Below are positions 1 to 9,639 of a stretch of DNA of 48,750 nt, in pieces. The translations under genes were made by a program, and so were the position numbers. Source of the DNA: Stentor coeruleus (taxonomy: Eukaryota > Ciliophora > Heterotrichea > Heterotrichida > Stentoridae); NCBI GenBank assembly GCA_001970955.1, contig MPUH01000515.1:1-48750 (forward strand), in the 5' to 3' direction. The notes under the pieces are model-generated. The model made no database searches, was not told the origin of the DNA, and saw nothing but the letters and a program-made list of their open reading frames with translations. The number at the start of each line of letters is the position of its first letter. Within the stretch, counting starts at the first letter, position 1.

Positions 1-342
1 ATGCTATCTAGCTTATCTGCTGAAGGGTGCATTTTGATAATAAACATTCTTGTTTATCCTATATTATTTGATATTCAAGGATTTAAGGAAAGTTTAAAGA
101 AAATTGAAGCTGCAATCATTATAATAATTTATATTGAAATTGGAATTCAAACTGGAATCTTTGCTTATGAAATAGCCAATAAATCCAAAGATTTAGTAGT
201 AAAAGTTAAGGAAATTATTTATAGGAAAAAATATGAGATTAATAAAATTGCTGATAATGATGAGACAAGGAACTATGTGGTAACAACAACAGAAAGAAAA
301 TCTCCTTTTGATAAATCAGATATTATTGCCCAAGATATTTAG
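1..342 (+). CDS. C-terminal part of a membrane protein (5' end probably outside window)
   Basis: Open frame of 113 codons ending in TAG. It has two hydrophobic segments, roughly residues 9-25 and 38-55 (the second contains a run of five Ile), followed by a charged, Lys-rich cytoplasmic-type tail of about 55 residues. An ATG happens to fall at base 1, but the lack of a signal or soluble start and the abrupt beginning suggest this is the last exon-like part of a larger multi-pass protein. No family is recognised. Real coding is supported by the amino-acid make-up and by the clear drop into AT-rich non-coding DNA after the stop. Confidence 0.55.
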   Translation: MLSSLSAEGCILIINILVYPILFDIQGFKESLKKIEAAIIIIIYIEIGIQTGIFAYEIANKSKDLVVKVKEIIYRKKYEINKIADNDETRNYVVTTTERKSPFDKSDIIAQDI

Positions 343-1034
343 AAGTAGTTAGTTTAGTTTTTATTTTGAATGCTTTCTTCTTATTTGTAGTAATTAAAGA
401 GTTATAGAATTTTTTTAATAATTCTCATAGAATTGTTTGCAATTTCAATATAATGCTCATATATTAATGATAATATTATCAAAAATTTATATTTTATGAA
501 GATGTGAAACTGCAGTATTCTACTTGAAAATTGTAGAAATTTATTAACTTCAATTTTTTTAAGTGGAAAGTTACGATATCTCCCCACTCAAAAAAAATAG
601 TATGAATTAAAAATATTGTATATGCATCTTCCAAATATATTAAATTAATATTGAACTGTATATTAAAAAAATTTATATCAGCAAGATAAAAAACTTAAGT
701 TGACACATAATTTTATTATCTAGCAAGGCTGCAATTATATTCATTAGCAAAATAATACACTTATTTCCATAATCACTCACAGAAATTTTTTGTTATACAG
801 TTAATCTAAGAAATAGTTAAATAAATTAAAAAAAAAATATGCAAACTATATAAACTTTATGATTTAACCTTATTATTTAAAGCCCATTCATCTTTAAATT
901 TAGACCCATTATATTTAAATAATAACTTTTTATTTTCCATATTTGTTTTGTATTCAATAAAAATAGTTGTTAGATTAATTAAAATACTAATTTATGCTAG
1001 CAATGAAATATTGTTTAACTATTATTCTAACGTT
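343..1034. other. Intergenic, 692 bp
   Basis: Very AT-rich spacer between the 3' end of the left gene and the 3' end of the minus-strand STPG-like gene. A 61-codon minus-strand open frame (402-587) has no ATG before it (it begins at GTG), and I see no family in it. No RNA gene or repeat is seen. Confidence 0.6.
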
Positions 1035-1751
1035 TTATTTTAAATACTTTTCAAGACTAAGCAAATTTTCTCTAAGCCCTTTAATAGAATTCTTAATATT
1101 TGAATCATATCTATTTACAATTTGCTTAGATTCCTCAATTGTATAATCTTTACTTAGTGGTAGCTCTGCAATTTTAATCGCTTCCCATATACCTTTTTTT
1201 CTAGGAAGGATTTTAACTTTTAATTTACTATCAAGCGAAGCTACTTTTTTTAACGATTGCTCATTTTTTTGAATATATTCATCTTTAAAGGGCTTAGCTT
1301 TTTTTTCTGTATCAAAAGTTTTTTCTGATAATTTACCTTTAGGAGTTATTTTTAAAAATGAACGCTTAATCCAAGAAGGAGTTATGTTATATGCACCAAC
1401 TGGAGGTGTATAGTCAGCAATTGGGCATATAAGAGGAATTCTTTTGGATTTTATTAAGAATTTTATCGACTGTGAACTTGGCTCACGGCTGAGGTTTTTC
1501 TCTGATGCTGCAAATGTTCTATTTATAGGATTTTTTATCAACGGTAAACTGCATTCTTTAATCACTCTACCAACTCTATCTCTTTCATTATGAAAAGGTA
1601 TAAACCCACATAAATTTTCACCAACTTCCAATCTGTCCTCAATAATATCTTCAAGTACATTTCTTGATACATTAAGCATCGCAGTATCCTTCAAAGGCCT
1701 CTTAAGTCTTTTTTTTCTTATATTTTCTCTCTTAACTAAGCCTATCTCCAT
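1035..1751 (-). CDS. STPG-like (sperm-tail PG-rich repeat) protein, probable axonemal protein
   Basis: 238 residues, basic, no membrane segment, starting at an ATG after an A/C-rich, G-poor leader on the sense strand. Residues 114-126 contain YTPPVGAYNITPSW, which fits the Pro-Gly-x-Tyr-Asn core of SHIPPO/STPG repeats found in microtubule-associated proteins of cilia and sperm tails. Only one repeat is clear, so the family call is an inference. A Lys-rich N terminus (residues 8-22) and a Lys-rich C-terminal half would suit microtubule binding. It could instead be an unrelated ciliate-specific basic protein. Confidence 0.7.
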   Translation of the reverse strand: MEIGLVKRENIRKKRLKRPLKDTAMLNVSRNVLEDIIEDRLEVGENLCGFIPFHNERDRVGRVIKECSLPLIKNPINRTFAASEKNLSREPSSQSIKFLIKSKRIPLICPIADYTPPVGAYNITPSWIKRSFLKITPKGKLSEKTFDTEKKAKPFKDEYIQKNEQSLKKVASLDSKLKVKILPRKKGIWEAIKIAELPLSKDYTIEESKQIVNRYDSNIKNSIKGLRENLLSLEKYLK

Positions 1752-1804
1752 ATATTTATACCATTTCTTATCTTAGTCCCTAATCTCTTTCAATAATCCT
1801 CTAA

Positions 1805-2475
1805 TCTATATTATTTTCTAATAGGAATCTTCCTTTAAACCCAATTTTAAATCATAAGATTATATTTCATAATAAATCCACATATGGAAACGATCAAGCT
1901 TTCAGATTCAACAGCCTGGAAGACTCATTAACAATCGCAATTCATTGTTGGGCGCTTCTTTACAAGATACATAACTACAAGAGCATACCTCAGGATATTC
2001 CTGGAATGAATTTGGAGAATTACCTACAAATATAAAGTCAACTTTTTAACTAAGAAATATCCTTGACTATCTTCAGCTTACTTATGACTTGAACATAGAT
2101 TTATCATTAGAAGAAAAAAAAGTATCTAAACTCATTGAAGAAATCTTCTACGGAGCTTAACATCTTTGTAAATTATATGTCAATGGATGAATGCTAAGAC
2201 TTTAATATGACTTTATAATAATAAATTCAGTATTTTTCAAAGACTTACTAGTCCTTTTAAAAAACTCAAGTTTGGATATAACTCATATTCAGGGTTGTTT
2301 AGCTAAGCAGCATTATGTTATTAATAAGAAGCAAGCTTTAAAAAAAGCTAAACAGATATATGAAACTTTGAGTGCTATGCTTGGAGAAAAAGCTTTTTTA
2401 TATGTAAGTTTGATCGAAGGGAAATACCTGGGTAAGCAGATGTTGTTGTATAAGTGTATTTATATTATCAGATGA
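1805..2475 (+). pseudogene. Decayed protein-coding remnant, several frames
   Basis: A stop-free run of 76 codons (1805-2032) has no start codon at its beginning but reads like real protein, with segments such as YGNDQAFRFNSLEDSL and SIPQDIPGMNLENYL. The coding signal then moves to another frame from about 2050 (for example LSLEEKKVSKLIEEIFYG) and continues to TGA at 2473-2475. That second frame is broken by TAA, TGA and TAA between 2158 and 2200; its last 67 codons (2272-2472) are open and include a helical KKQALKKAKQIYETLSAML stretch. No 15- or 16-nt intron restores one frame. I read this as a pseudogene, possibly of a helical-repeat protein. Confidence 0.5.
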
Positions 2476-2706
2476 AAACTCTACCGCAATATGAAGAAGT
2501 TTGAAAATCTAACTAGGTTTGTAGGTAGGCTGAGAGCGCGATTAGGCTGAATCTTAAAGTTAAAATGCTGAGTATAGAAAAATCACATCCCACTATGAAC
2601 TAATCTTCAATACCTCGCGAAAATCTGATCTCATTATATTTTTCTAGCTTTTTGTACATTTCTCTTTATGAGTTTTAAGCTAATTCCTAATAGACTTCAT
2701 ATTTAA

Positions 2707-3255
2707 ATGGAAGAAAGCACAGAAGAACCCCAAGCCCCAGTAGCTCCAACTGAAAACGAACTTAGGCTTTTGCAGCAAGTTAAGCTCATCCTAGCTTTAA
2801 AATATGCTAAAAACGACAACCAAGCTGCAGAGATTCTTCCACATTTATATTTAGGCAGTGTTGGTGCGGCTATGCATAAAAAGAACCTTCAAAGCGCAGG
2901 AATCACGCATATTATCGCTGTAGCTGACAATATCAAGCCTAGGTTTCCAGAGATTTTTACATATAAATGTGTTGATTTTCTTGATACATGCACAGCTGAC
3001 TTGCTGAGCATTTTGCCTGAGTGTTTTGAGTTTATTGATGATGCACAAAGAAATGAAGGCAAAGTGCTTTTGCATTGCTTTGCTGGTAAAAGCCGCTCAG
3101 CTGCAGTATGCATTGCTTATGTGATGAAAAGTTTGAATATTAGCTTATTAGAAGCTTTTAGACATGTTAGAGAGCGTAGACAATGTGCTTTGCCGAATAC
3201 TGGCTTTATGAGACAGCTAAAGAAGTATGAGGAGAGTTTAGGAATTAGTGGGTAA
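2707..3255 (+). CDS. Dual-specificity protein phosphatase
   Basis: 182 residues. A short Glu/Pro-rich N terminus precedes a DSP catalytic domain (about residues 42-178), starting with the family hallmark ILPHLYLGS. The signature loop HCFAGKSRSA places the catalytic Cys at residue 124 and the phosphate-binding Arg at 130; Asp93 in FLDTC is the likely general acid. Length and architecture match small atypical DSPs that remove phosphate from Tyr and Thr/Ser, often on MAP kinases. All catalytic residues are present, so it should be active. The substrate cannot be read from sequence. Start chosen at the ATG in the ATTTAAATGG context common to genes here. Confidence 0.92.
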   Translation: MEESTEEPQAPVAPTENELRLLQQVKLILALKYAKNDNQAAEILPHLYLGSVGAAMHKKNLQSAGITHIIAVADNIKPRFPEIFTYKCVDFLDTCTADLLSILPECFEFIDDAQRNEGKVLLHCFAGKSRSAAVCIAYVMKSLNISLLEAFRHVRERRQCALPNTGFMRQLKKYEESLGISG

Positions 3256-3640
3256 TATAAATTTTTTATATGGACTTGAGGCTTTTTTGATTATTTTAAG
3301 ATGAAATTATGATAAGTTTTTGAGAAATCTATAGGTTGGTGATAAGATTTATGCATGTAAATGATGAAGATGAGATGGAAGGATAATATTTAAGCCTGGC
3401 TTTTGTTGGAAGTGATTATTTGCCTCAAAAATATATTAGGTTTTTGATTAATATAAAGGAAATTATATTATAAAAGCATAGTCAAGGCAGTTTGTAAAAA
3501 GTATAAATCATGGTATTATATATAAAAACTCTAAAATAATTATTTTTTTATTAGTTTTACCTTTGAAATATCAATATGAATTATATTGAGGAGTGACTAA
3601 TACTTTTTCCATTTCAGAGAATCACAGCTCTAAATTCTGA

Positions 3641-4104
3641 CTCGCCTCTTTAGAAATAATAAAGTATCTGCAAGGCTTTTTTAGCGTTTCAGCCTCACTT
3701 CTGGATTAATCATTTATTTGGTGGTAGAATTGCATTTTTTACCCAAGATCTAGTCCTAATCAATAATAAAGCCCAGGATGCTCATCCAAGGAGAAGAATT
3801 TCAGTACACCAACGAACAAAAATACTTAGGGTTCAAAAAAGGCCTGAAGCTCGATGGTCATATCTAGAGAATGTGCATCTAAGAAACCTGTAAGATCAGA
3901 ACCCAAAGCTTAAAGGAACAAAGAGAACTCTTGAAAGTCTTGTCATCTTTCACCCAGAAAATCGTTGGCTATCATAAATTAAGCTGATATAAGTTTGATA
4001 AAAGTTATTTGATAATTCTAAGTGCTTCTGGTAAAAAAGATCAAACTGACAAACCAAGACAACTTCATACCTTTTTGTAGGGTGCTTCACAGCATAATAA
4101 ATGA
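3641..4104 (+). pseudogene. Possible decayed coding remnant
   Basis: Between the phosphatase and the TLC gene, composition becomes less AT-rich and a single frame keeps protein-like content for about 150 codons (for example QGEEFQYTNEQKYLGF and LKEQRELLKVLSSFTQK) while being interrupted by about nine stops, mainly TAA/TAG. A second frame is stop-free for about 76 codons over part of the same stretch, which makes the frame choice uncertain. No homologue is recognised. A degenerate gene fragment is the simplest reading; chance is not excluded. Confidence 0.3.
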
Positions 4105-4297
4105 TCTACTAAATGACCATTAGTTTTACCTTTCAAGCATTCTTCCTACACCTTATAAAAATTATAACCGTAATAGTCATTTCAGCATCAAACTTAAATC
4201 CTTTCCCTAATTATTATGAATGAATATAAATAAACCTTATATCAGCTTTCCAACGACAAGGCCTTTATTTTTATATAACCTTTATAGTCTATTCTAA

Positions 4298-5167
4298 TTA
4301 CATAACTTTAAAGCCATCAACTTCAAATCTTAAGAAATCAATCTCAAGTACTTGGGTTAACAAAGTTGGAACAACAAAAGACACAAAAAGAATAAATGCC
4401 AAAAGTACAGCTTTGTTTTGTCTTAGGTACCTCACTATACTGAGAAGTCTTTTCATTGAAGGATCTTCTGCTCCACTGTATTTTTTCAGAGCTTTTGTGA
4501 TAATTACAAATATCCAGAACCAGGTTACGGAATAGACTGAAGAAGACATAAGCTTGTACATCCAGTTAATTTCTGATTTCCAAACCTTATAAAGGTACCA
4601 TGTACCACATAAAATTCTCCCAGCAATAAATAGAAAAATAAAAAGGTTTTCATAGAGATTGTATGTAAAAGACTCTTCTTCTCCTTTAGCTCTAAGTATA
4701 TGCCTTTTAAGCACACAAGGATTAGAAATCTCAGTAAGCCAAAGTCCGACTGTATATCTCTTACCAACTGACGCTGAGCCACCAATTGACGAAAAATACA
4801 TAGTAAACAAAGCAATCAGGGCAAAAACATGATGAAACCTCATAGCCCCATCATGTAGTTTATAATACTCTGCATAAATCGAGTCAAAAATGAAGTACCC
4901 CAACGAATTCTAAATAGCCCTTACACCAATAGCAACAACATGCATCATGTTTGTTGGAGCATTATAGTCTATTCCTCCTTCATAAATATAAACAGCTGAG
5001 CAAATCATAATGGCCATATAAGCATGAATTATTGACAAATGCTGGCCAAGGTAATCCTTTTGTTCTTTTCGCTTCAGTTCATTTGGTGGGTAGATGAATT
5101 TTGAAAATAGAAGAGCAACGAATGAGTAAGAAGCGAAGGAGACCAATATAGGAGTAGTCCTGTCCAT
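4298..5167 (-). CDS. TLC-domain membrane protein (TLCD4/TMEM56-like), one 15-nt intron
   Basis: Two minus-strand frames join when the 15-nt intron 4910-4924 is removed, giving a 284-residue protein with several hydrophobic segments. The second exon has TLC features: HDGAMRFHHVFALIAL with the His pair, a GG loop, and LTEISNPCVLKR, matching the TEIS-P-V pattern of TMEM56/TLCD4 proteins. TLC domains occur in ceramide synthases, TRAM and lipid-handling membrane proteins; this one lacks the ceramide-synthase Lag1 motif, so a role in membrane lipid composition or trafficking is inferred. The N-terminal exon (residues 1-81) supplies the first membrane helices. Confidence 0.85.
4910..4924 (-). other. 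15-nt spliceosomal intron
   Basis: Sense sequence GTAAGGGCTATTTAG. It contains the in-frame TAG that ends the first open frame; removing exactly 15 nt gives ...IGNSLGYF... and joins both halves of the TLC protein. GT/AG ends and an A at position 10 fit the Stentor intron pattern. Confidence 0.9.
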
Positions 5168-5805
5168 AATATTTATTATTTTGATTGTTGAAACTAATAA
5201 AATATATAATTATTAGATACAAAAACTAGAGTTTTATGATATAAATATTGATTTGTCAGGATATTTGAAGCAAATTTTCATTTGATGCATACTGATACTA
5301 GTGGTTGTTATAAGGATTTTTTTGTTTTGCGATTTTTCATAAGATTTAGTTTTTTTTTTCTAGAATGTCTGATGGTAAAGTGCTTTGTTTTGGATTTTTT
5401 AGTTTATCAGATTTTTTTTTGGGTTGTGAAGAGAGGCTTTTGTTGCTTTGATTTGAGGAAAAGAGTTTTCAAAGTTGGTGAAGATTTTATGTTTGCTAGT
5501 AAAGGAATCCATAACTTCTGGTTAAATTCTAAACTAGTATGAAAAGCACCTGAATTTGTTGATGACGTCATTTTTATTGTAAAGATATTCTGCATATTTA
5601 TTAGGGAAATTTTTTATAGTGGAACTTGGCATAGAGTAGAGAAGATGATATTTTTAGTTGGAATTCTAGGTTAAAATGTAATTTTTTTATATAATTTTAA
5701 GTTTTATTATAAACGAAGAAATATATTATTGTAAGATTTTGAGAAGCATGTGAAAGGAAGAAAGAAATGGAGTTATATGATTAAATATAAGATTTATAAG
5801 TTTAA
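5168..5805. other. Intergenic, 638 bp
   Basis: Lies between two minus-strand genes. The strand is T/G-rich with little C, typical here of DNA upstream of minus-strand genes. Two overlapping 60-86 codon frames (5282-5542 plus, 5407-5595 minus) are T-run driven and show no family. Nothing else seen. Confidence 0.5.
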
Positions 5806-7314
5806 TCAATGTGTCCTGAAAATATTGCTTGGGAACCCTTGACGATTAGCCATAAGGGGCTTTGTGTCTCGCCTTCCCCCACATAAAACACTGCTTGCCA
5901 AAGTTGACCTTGCTTCATTGTCTATAAGGTTTTTGCCACATGCAGATTTAAAATACACCAAAGGTACATCCTTTTTTTCAAAGCTACTAACAAATTTATC
6001 AATCCCATCCTGAATAAAAAAAATTCCTTTAGCATCAGGATAAATAAACTCACTATTTCCCGCAGTGTCTAAATTCATCCTATCAATATCAGTATTAATA
6101 GTAAATCTTTCATATCCCTCATGAATAATAGCTTTAGAACTATCAATGGCAATATCCTGATTTTTTTGCACAGGAGATACTGCAGTTTTAACTCTATTAG
6201 GTTTTGTTAAATTATCTTTACTTTCATTTCTATTCTGTAAGCCATTTCCTTTTTTTATATTAGAAATAACTTTTCCCTTTTTATACTCTAGTCTTTTTTT
6301 CCTTGCATTTTCGAGTTTTTCTTCAATAACATCTAATTTAGCCTTTTCTTGGATATGCTGGGCTTTTAGTTTTGTTTCTTGTGATGATGGAGTTTTTATT
6401 TTTGATTGTCGGAATTGTTTTTTTCCAACTTTTTCAATTTCCTCAGCTTTTTCAGCCCCATTTTTATCAGTTTTTTCAAGATTTTCATTATGTGAAAGGT
6501 TGTTTTCCGAATTTTGATGACAAGTTTTGCCATTAAGATTCTGAATCTGCCTTTCTTGATCAAGTAATTTATTATTAAGTTCCTGATTTTCATCCATAAG
6601 CTTTTTCACAATATCCTCTAAACCATTCCCCTCATCTGATTTCACTTCTTTACCCTTCACACAATTCAAAGTCTCATTGAAATCACTAGAGTACAAGTTA
6701 TCCCCATTTTTTTTAGGACTCAAATCTCTATTTTCCCTATCATTTTTATAAAACCCTTGCATTTCACCAATTTCCGAGCCTTTATTCATCCCAATATCTT
6801 CTTGTTTTTTCATGTTTTTCTCCATGATTTGCTTGCTTAAATACAATTGCATTTCTCTTTGTTGCTCTTCTTTTTTTTGTTTTAACAGAAAAGCTTCATC
6901 TCTTTGCAAAACCCCTTCAAACACTTGACTTTTGTTTATATTCATCCCAGCATGATTCTCGATTTCATACTTTTTCTGATATCGCAGGTACTTTTTTTCA
7001 TTGTCGATATAGGAAAAAGGCAGTTTGGATATTTCATTGGTGAAATTTTCTGAGAGTTTTAAATGGTTTTCTTGATGGGCAATTATGGATTTTGAAGACT
7101 CGGGGGGTTTGGAGTTATTTTTTTCTTGGATTTGCCTAGTAAGTTCTTGATAATAAGCTTTTTGCTGAATTTTTTTCTGTTTGGTAACTTGATCGTTTTG
7201 GAACATTGAATAGATGTGTGCTCCAAAGACTTTTGGCCCTATTGAGATATCTTGGTCAGGTTTAATCGGTGCGGAACGGGGGTAGGGCACATGAGGGCTT
7301 TCAATTTTTTTCAT
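5806..7314 (-). CDS. Coiled-coil protein with CSPP1/CCDC66-like motifs
   Basis: 502 residues, highly charged. Residues 55-66 (YQELTRQIQEKN) and 156-167 (MQLYLSKQIMEK) repeat the x-L-x-x-QI-x-EK motif that recurs in CSPP1, CCDC66 and related centriole/cilium microtubule proteins, each followed by charged helix. Further predicted coiled coil lies about residues 225-260 and 310-350. The N terminus is Pro-rich (PHVPYPRSAPIKP) and the C terminus is a small conserved-looking tail with GGRRDTKP. A role at basal bodies or axonemes is inferred from motif type only. No catalytic domain is seen. Confidence 0.8.
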   Translation of the reverse strand: MKKIESPHVPYPRSAPIKPDQDISIGPKVFGAHIYSMFQNDQVTKQKKIQQKAYYQELTRQIQEKNNSKPPESSKSIIAHQENHLKLSENFTNEISKLPFSYIDNEKKYLRYQKKYEIENHAGMNINKSQVFEGVLQRDEAFLLKQKKEEQQREMQLYLSKQIMEKNMKKQEDIGMNKGSEIGEMQGFYKNDRENRDLSPKKNGDNLYSSDFNETLNCVKGKEVKSDEGNGLEDIVKKLMDENQELNNKLLDQERQIQNLNGKTCHQNSENNLSHNENLEKTDKNGAEKAEEIEKVGKKQFRQSKIKTPSSQETKLKAQHIQEKAKLDVIEEKLENARKKRLEYKKGKVISNIKKGNGLQNRNESKDNLTKPNRVKTAVSPVQKNQDIAIDSSKAIIHEGYERFTINTDIDRMNLDTAGNSEFIYPDAKGIFFIQDGIDKFVSSFEKKDVPLVYFKSACGKNLIDNEARSTLASSVLCGGRRDTKPLMANRQGFPSNIFRTH

Positions 7315-7852
7315 TTGTTGTAAAATATACTAGTGCTTGACAAAAATATGAATGATTTTTAGAAGAAAGATGTTGGAATCACTTTTAAGATAGGCTTTAC
7401 AGATATTTATGATTTGAAGTCAGCTTGAGAAGTAAAGAGTTATGATATGAGGAAGTTTACTTGAAAAATTTAGTTAATGAAATTAAAGTGGATACTATAG
7501 TGAATGATATGATAATTTTGAAGAAAACAGGTTTATTAATTTGTATGATTTGATTGAAAATATATTAATAGTTATATTCATAAAGTATGATTAAGATATG
7601 AGTTCAGATATGAAAAATATAATACCCAAACAAAAAATTCATTTAAAATTTCATAAAATGCCACATCATTTTCTATAAAATTCCGCCTCCACAATAATTA
7701 TCTTAATATCCCATTACTAAAACCCTCTACAAATAGTCCATATTATCTCTATCTTATCTATAAAACCCATCAGCCTCATCTCCAAATCCTAGCCTCCTTC
7801 GCAATCTCTCATCCAAACAATAAACAAAAAATTACTATAATTAAAAAACTAT
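7315..7852. other. Intergenic, 538 bp, with reversed GC skew
   Basis: Upstream of the coiled-coil gene and downstream of the SAXO gene, both minus strand. In 7321-7500 I count 36 G and 11 C on the plus strand, so the leader of the minus-strand gene is G-poor on its own sense strand; the right part (7680-7850) is C-rich. No gene or repeat seen. Confidence 0.6.
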
Positions 7853-8608
7853 CTATTCAAAAGTCTTCCTAACCCTTCTAATCGTAACTCCAATATCTTT
7901 AGAATCATAATTAATCGAGTTTATCGTAGCATACTGATTAGGAAAAGCAGGCAACGGTACAGTATTATCCCCTCTATGTATAGGTTGTGATGGTAAACTT
8001 CTATATTTACTATAGCTTGACTTCATAGTTGTTTCAGGAGTTTTCACAACATTACCAGTACATAAAATATTAGTATTAGCGGTAGGTTTAACAATCTTTG
8101 AAGGGGCAGTTGGTGAGTTCTGATAGCATGATGCATATGTGCTTGTAGCATTGAATTTAACTCCTGTGCCAACATTAGTTCTAGTGAATTTAGTACTTTC
8201 AGTTTTCATAGAACCCCAATTCGTGAAATCTTGTCTATAAGTGCTACAAGAAGAAAGACGGTATTTATTTAACCCTTCATGAGAGTGCTTAGGTGTTGTA
8301 ATATTACAAGATGAGTCTATAGGATAAGCTTTATAGTCATGGCTTGTGGTTGTTTCAGATTCTAGCTTGAAAATGCTTTTCCGGTGAGGAGTTGCGGAAA
8401 AACTTGGTTTTTGAGATAAGGAGTGCCGTTTGTAGTTCAGTTTGTAATAGGAATTAAACGTCGATTTTGGATACATTTTGCCTCTTGGTTTGGGACAGAT
8501 ATGCTTGCCACAGGTACACTTTGAGCATAGACAATAGTTGTTTATGTGGTCGATTTCAGTCACCATGTCTAGAGCTAGGTTGTTTAGGTAACAATCAGGA
8601 GCACTCAT
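7853..8608 (-). CDS. SAXO-family (FAM154/STOP-like) axonemal microtubule protein
   Basis: 251 residues. The N terminus carries the SAXO cysteine motif: residues 26-38 CLCSKCTCGKHIC (Cys 26, 28, 31, 33, 38), followed by Pro and a Lys/Tyr-rich linker, as in SAXO1/SAXO2. Downstream, short Tyr/Thr/Ser-rich modules (TTTSHDYKAY, STYRQDFTNW) look like the Mn repeats that bind and stabilise microtubules. SAXO proteins sit along axonemes, basal bodies and, in protists, other microtubule arrays, which fits a heavily ciliated cell. Length is short for the family, implying few modules. Confidence 0.82.
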   Translation of the reverse strand: MSAPDCYLNNLALDMVTEIDHINNYCLCSKCTCGKHICPKPRGKMYPKSTFNSYYKLNYKRHSLSQKPSFSATPHRKSIFKLESETTTSHDYKAYPIDSSCNITTPKHSHEGLNKYRLSSCSTYRQDFTNWGSMKTESTKFTRTNVGTGVKFNATSTYASCYQNSPTAPSKIVKPTANTNILCTGNVVKTPETTMKSSYSKYRSLPSQPIHRGDNTVPLPAFPNQYATINSINYDSKDIGVTIRRVRKTFE

Positions 8609-9098
8609 AACTTATTATATATTATTTATATATTTAGTGCTTCAGGAGGGTTTTTGAGAGAAGGATGGAGGTTTTGGATTAGGATATGAGCTTTTTAGGG
8701 CTTATTTAAGTTTTGGTAGCTAGTGATAAGGCTTAAAGGAATATTTATTCTTACTTTATAAGGATGTTTTTAAGTTTATATGCTATTGGGAATAAATAGA
8801 AATTTTTCATTGGATTTATACGTTTGGGTGTTAGAATTTTTAGCATGATAATATTTTTAAAAGTAAGCAATCTCAAAAAATCAAACCACTCTGAATAGTA
8901 AATCATGATCATCAATTTCACAGTCATAGCCCATCTAATCCAATCTAATACCCATAGTAATATCTTACCTCTTTATTCATTGAAAAGCTCACTTTCCTCT
9001 CTGTCCAGTTGCTCTCTCATATAAATCTAATAACTTTTATCAATCTATTTTTATCCTATCAAGACTTTCATAATTCTCTAAGAAGGGATGGCAAATAA
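8609..9098. promoter_or_regulatory. Divergent intergenic region between SAXO and RPL17 genes
   Basis: The 490 bp between two divergent start codons must hold both promoters. The left part (8640-8860) is G-rich and C-poor, the right part (8920-9070) C-rich and G-poor, so each gene's leader is G-poor on its own sense strand. I cannot point to defined promoter elements. Confidence 0.5.
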
Positions 9099-9105
9099 AT
9101 GGTGA
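9088..9105 (+). other. Five-codon upstream ORF overlapping the RPL17 start
   Basis: ATG at 9088, 11 bases before the RPL17 ATG and out of frame with it, opens a five-codon frame ending in TGA at 9103-9105, inside the RPL17 coding region. If the transcript starts upstream of 9088 this would reduce initiation at RPL17; if it starts between the two ATGs it is irrelevant. Confidence 0.45.
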
Positions 9106-9596
9106 AAAGCTATTCTCGCAAAGCACCTGTATCAGCTAAATCTTGCTCAGCCAAAGCTAGCGACTTGCGCGTGCATTTCAAGAATACCTATGAAGTGGCT
9201 TCTTCTCTTAGAGGCAAAGGACTCAAAGCAGCTCAAGAGTACCTCAACAACGTCATAGAGCACAAAGACATTGTTCCTTTCAAAAAGCACTTCGGAGGTA
9301 TAGGCAGACATGGGCAAGCCAAGCAATATGGTTACAACTTAGGTAGATGGCCAGAAAAGTCTTGCAGAGTATTTTTAGACCTACTGAGAAACCTTGAAGC
9401 TAATGCTGAAAGCAAAGGCTTAGATGTAGAAAACTTGGTCCTCTGGCACGTACAAGTGAATCAAGCTGCAAAGGGACGCCGAAGAACTTATAGAGCCCAT
9501 GGTGGCATTAAGCCTTATATGAGCTGCAACTCACATATTGAAGTTATTGCTGTCGAAAAACAAGAAGCTGTACCTAAAACTGCTCTTAAGGCTTAA
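9099..9596 (+). CDS. RPL17: 60S ribosomal protein L17 (uL22)
   Basis: 165 residues and clearly uL22: SDLRVHFKNTYEVA near the N terminus, VPFKKHFGGIGRHGQAKQYG and GRWPEKSC in the middle, LKA-type helix then KGLDVENLV, and the diagnostic RRRTYRAHGGIKPYMS loop that lines the peptide exit tunnel. It lacks most of the Lys-rich tail of animal L17 (about 184 residues). Codon use is richer in C-ending codons than neighbours, as expected for a highly expressed gene. An upstream ATG (9088) overlaps the start. Confidence 0.97.
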   Translation: MVKSYSRKAPVSAKSCSAKASDLRVHFKNTYEVASSLRGKGLKAAQEYLNNVIEHKDIVPFKKHFGGIGRHGQAKQYGYNLGRWPEKSCRVFLDLLRNLEANAESKGLDVENLVLWHVQVNQAAKGRRRTYRAHGGIKPYMSCNSHIEVIAVEKQEAVPKTALKA

Positions 9597-9639
9597 CTAG
9601 CTTAGTATATCTTAGCGTAAAAAAATTGAATAAATGAAT

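Noticed and set aside
402-587. 61-codon minus-strand frame
   Set aside because: No ATG, no motif, Ile/Phe/Lys-rich as expected in AT-rich spacer.
1870-2070. Reading 1815-2070 in a frame with TAA/TAG as Gln
   Set aside because: The same stretch has a fully stop-free, more protein-like frame (1805-2032), so the recoded reading is a shadow; a warning for similar cases.
5282-5595. Two overlapping small frames on opposite strands
   Set aside because: Driven by T runs and lie in the skewed leader of the TLC gene; no family resemblance.
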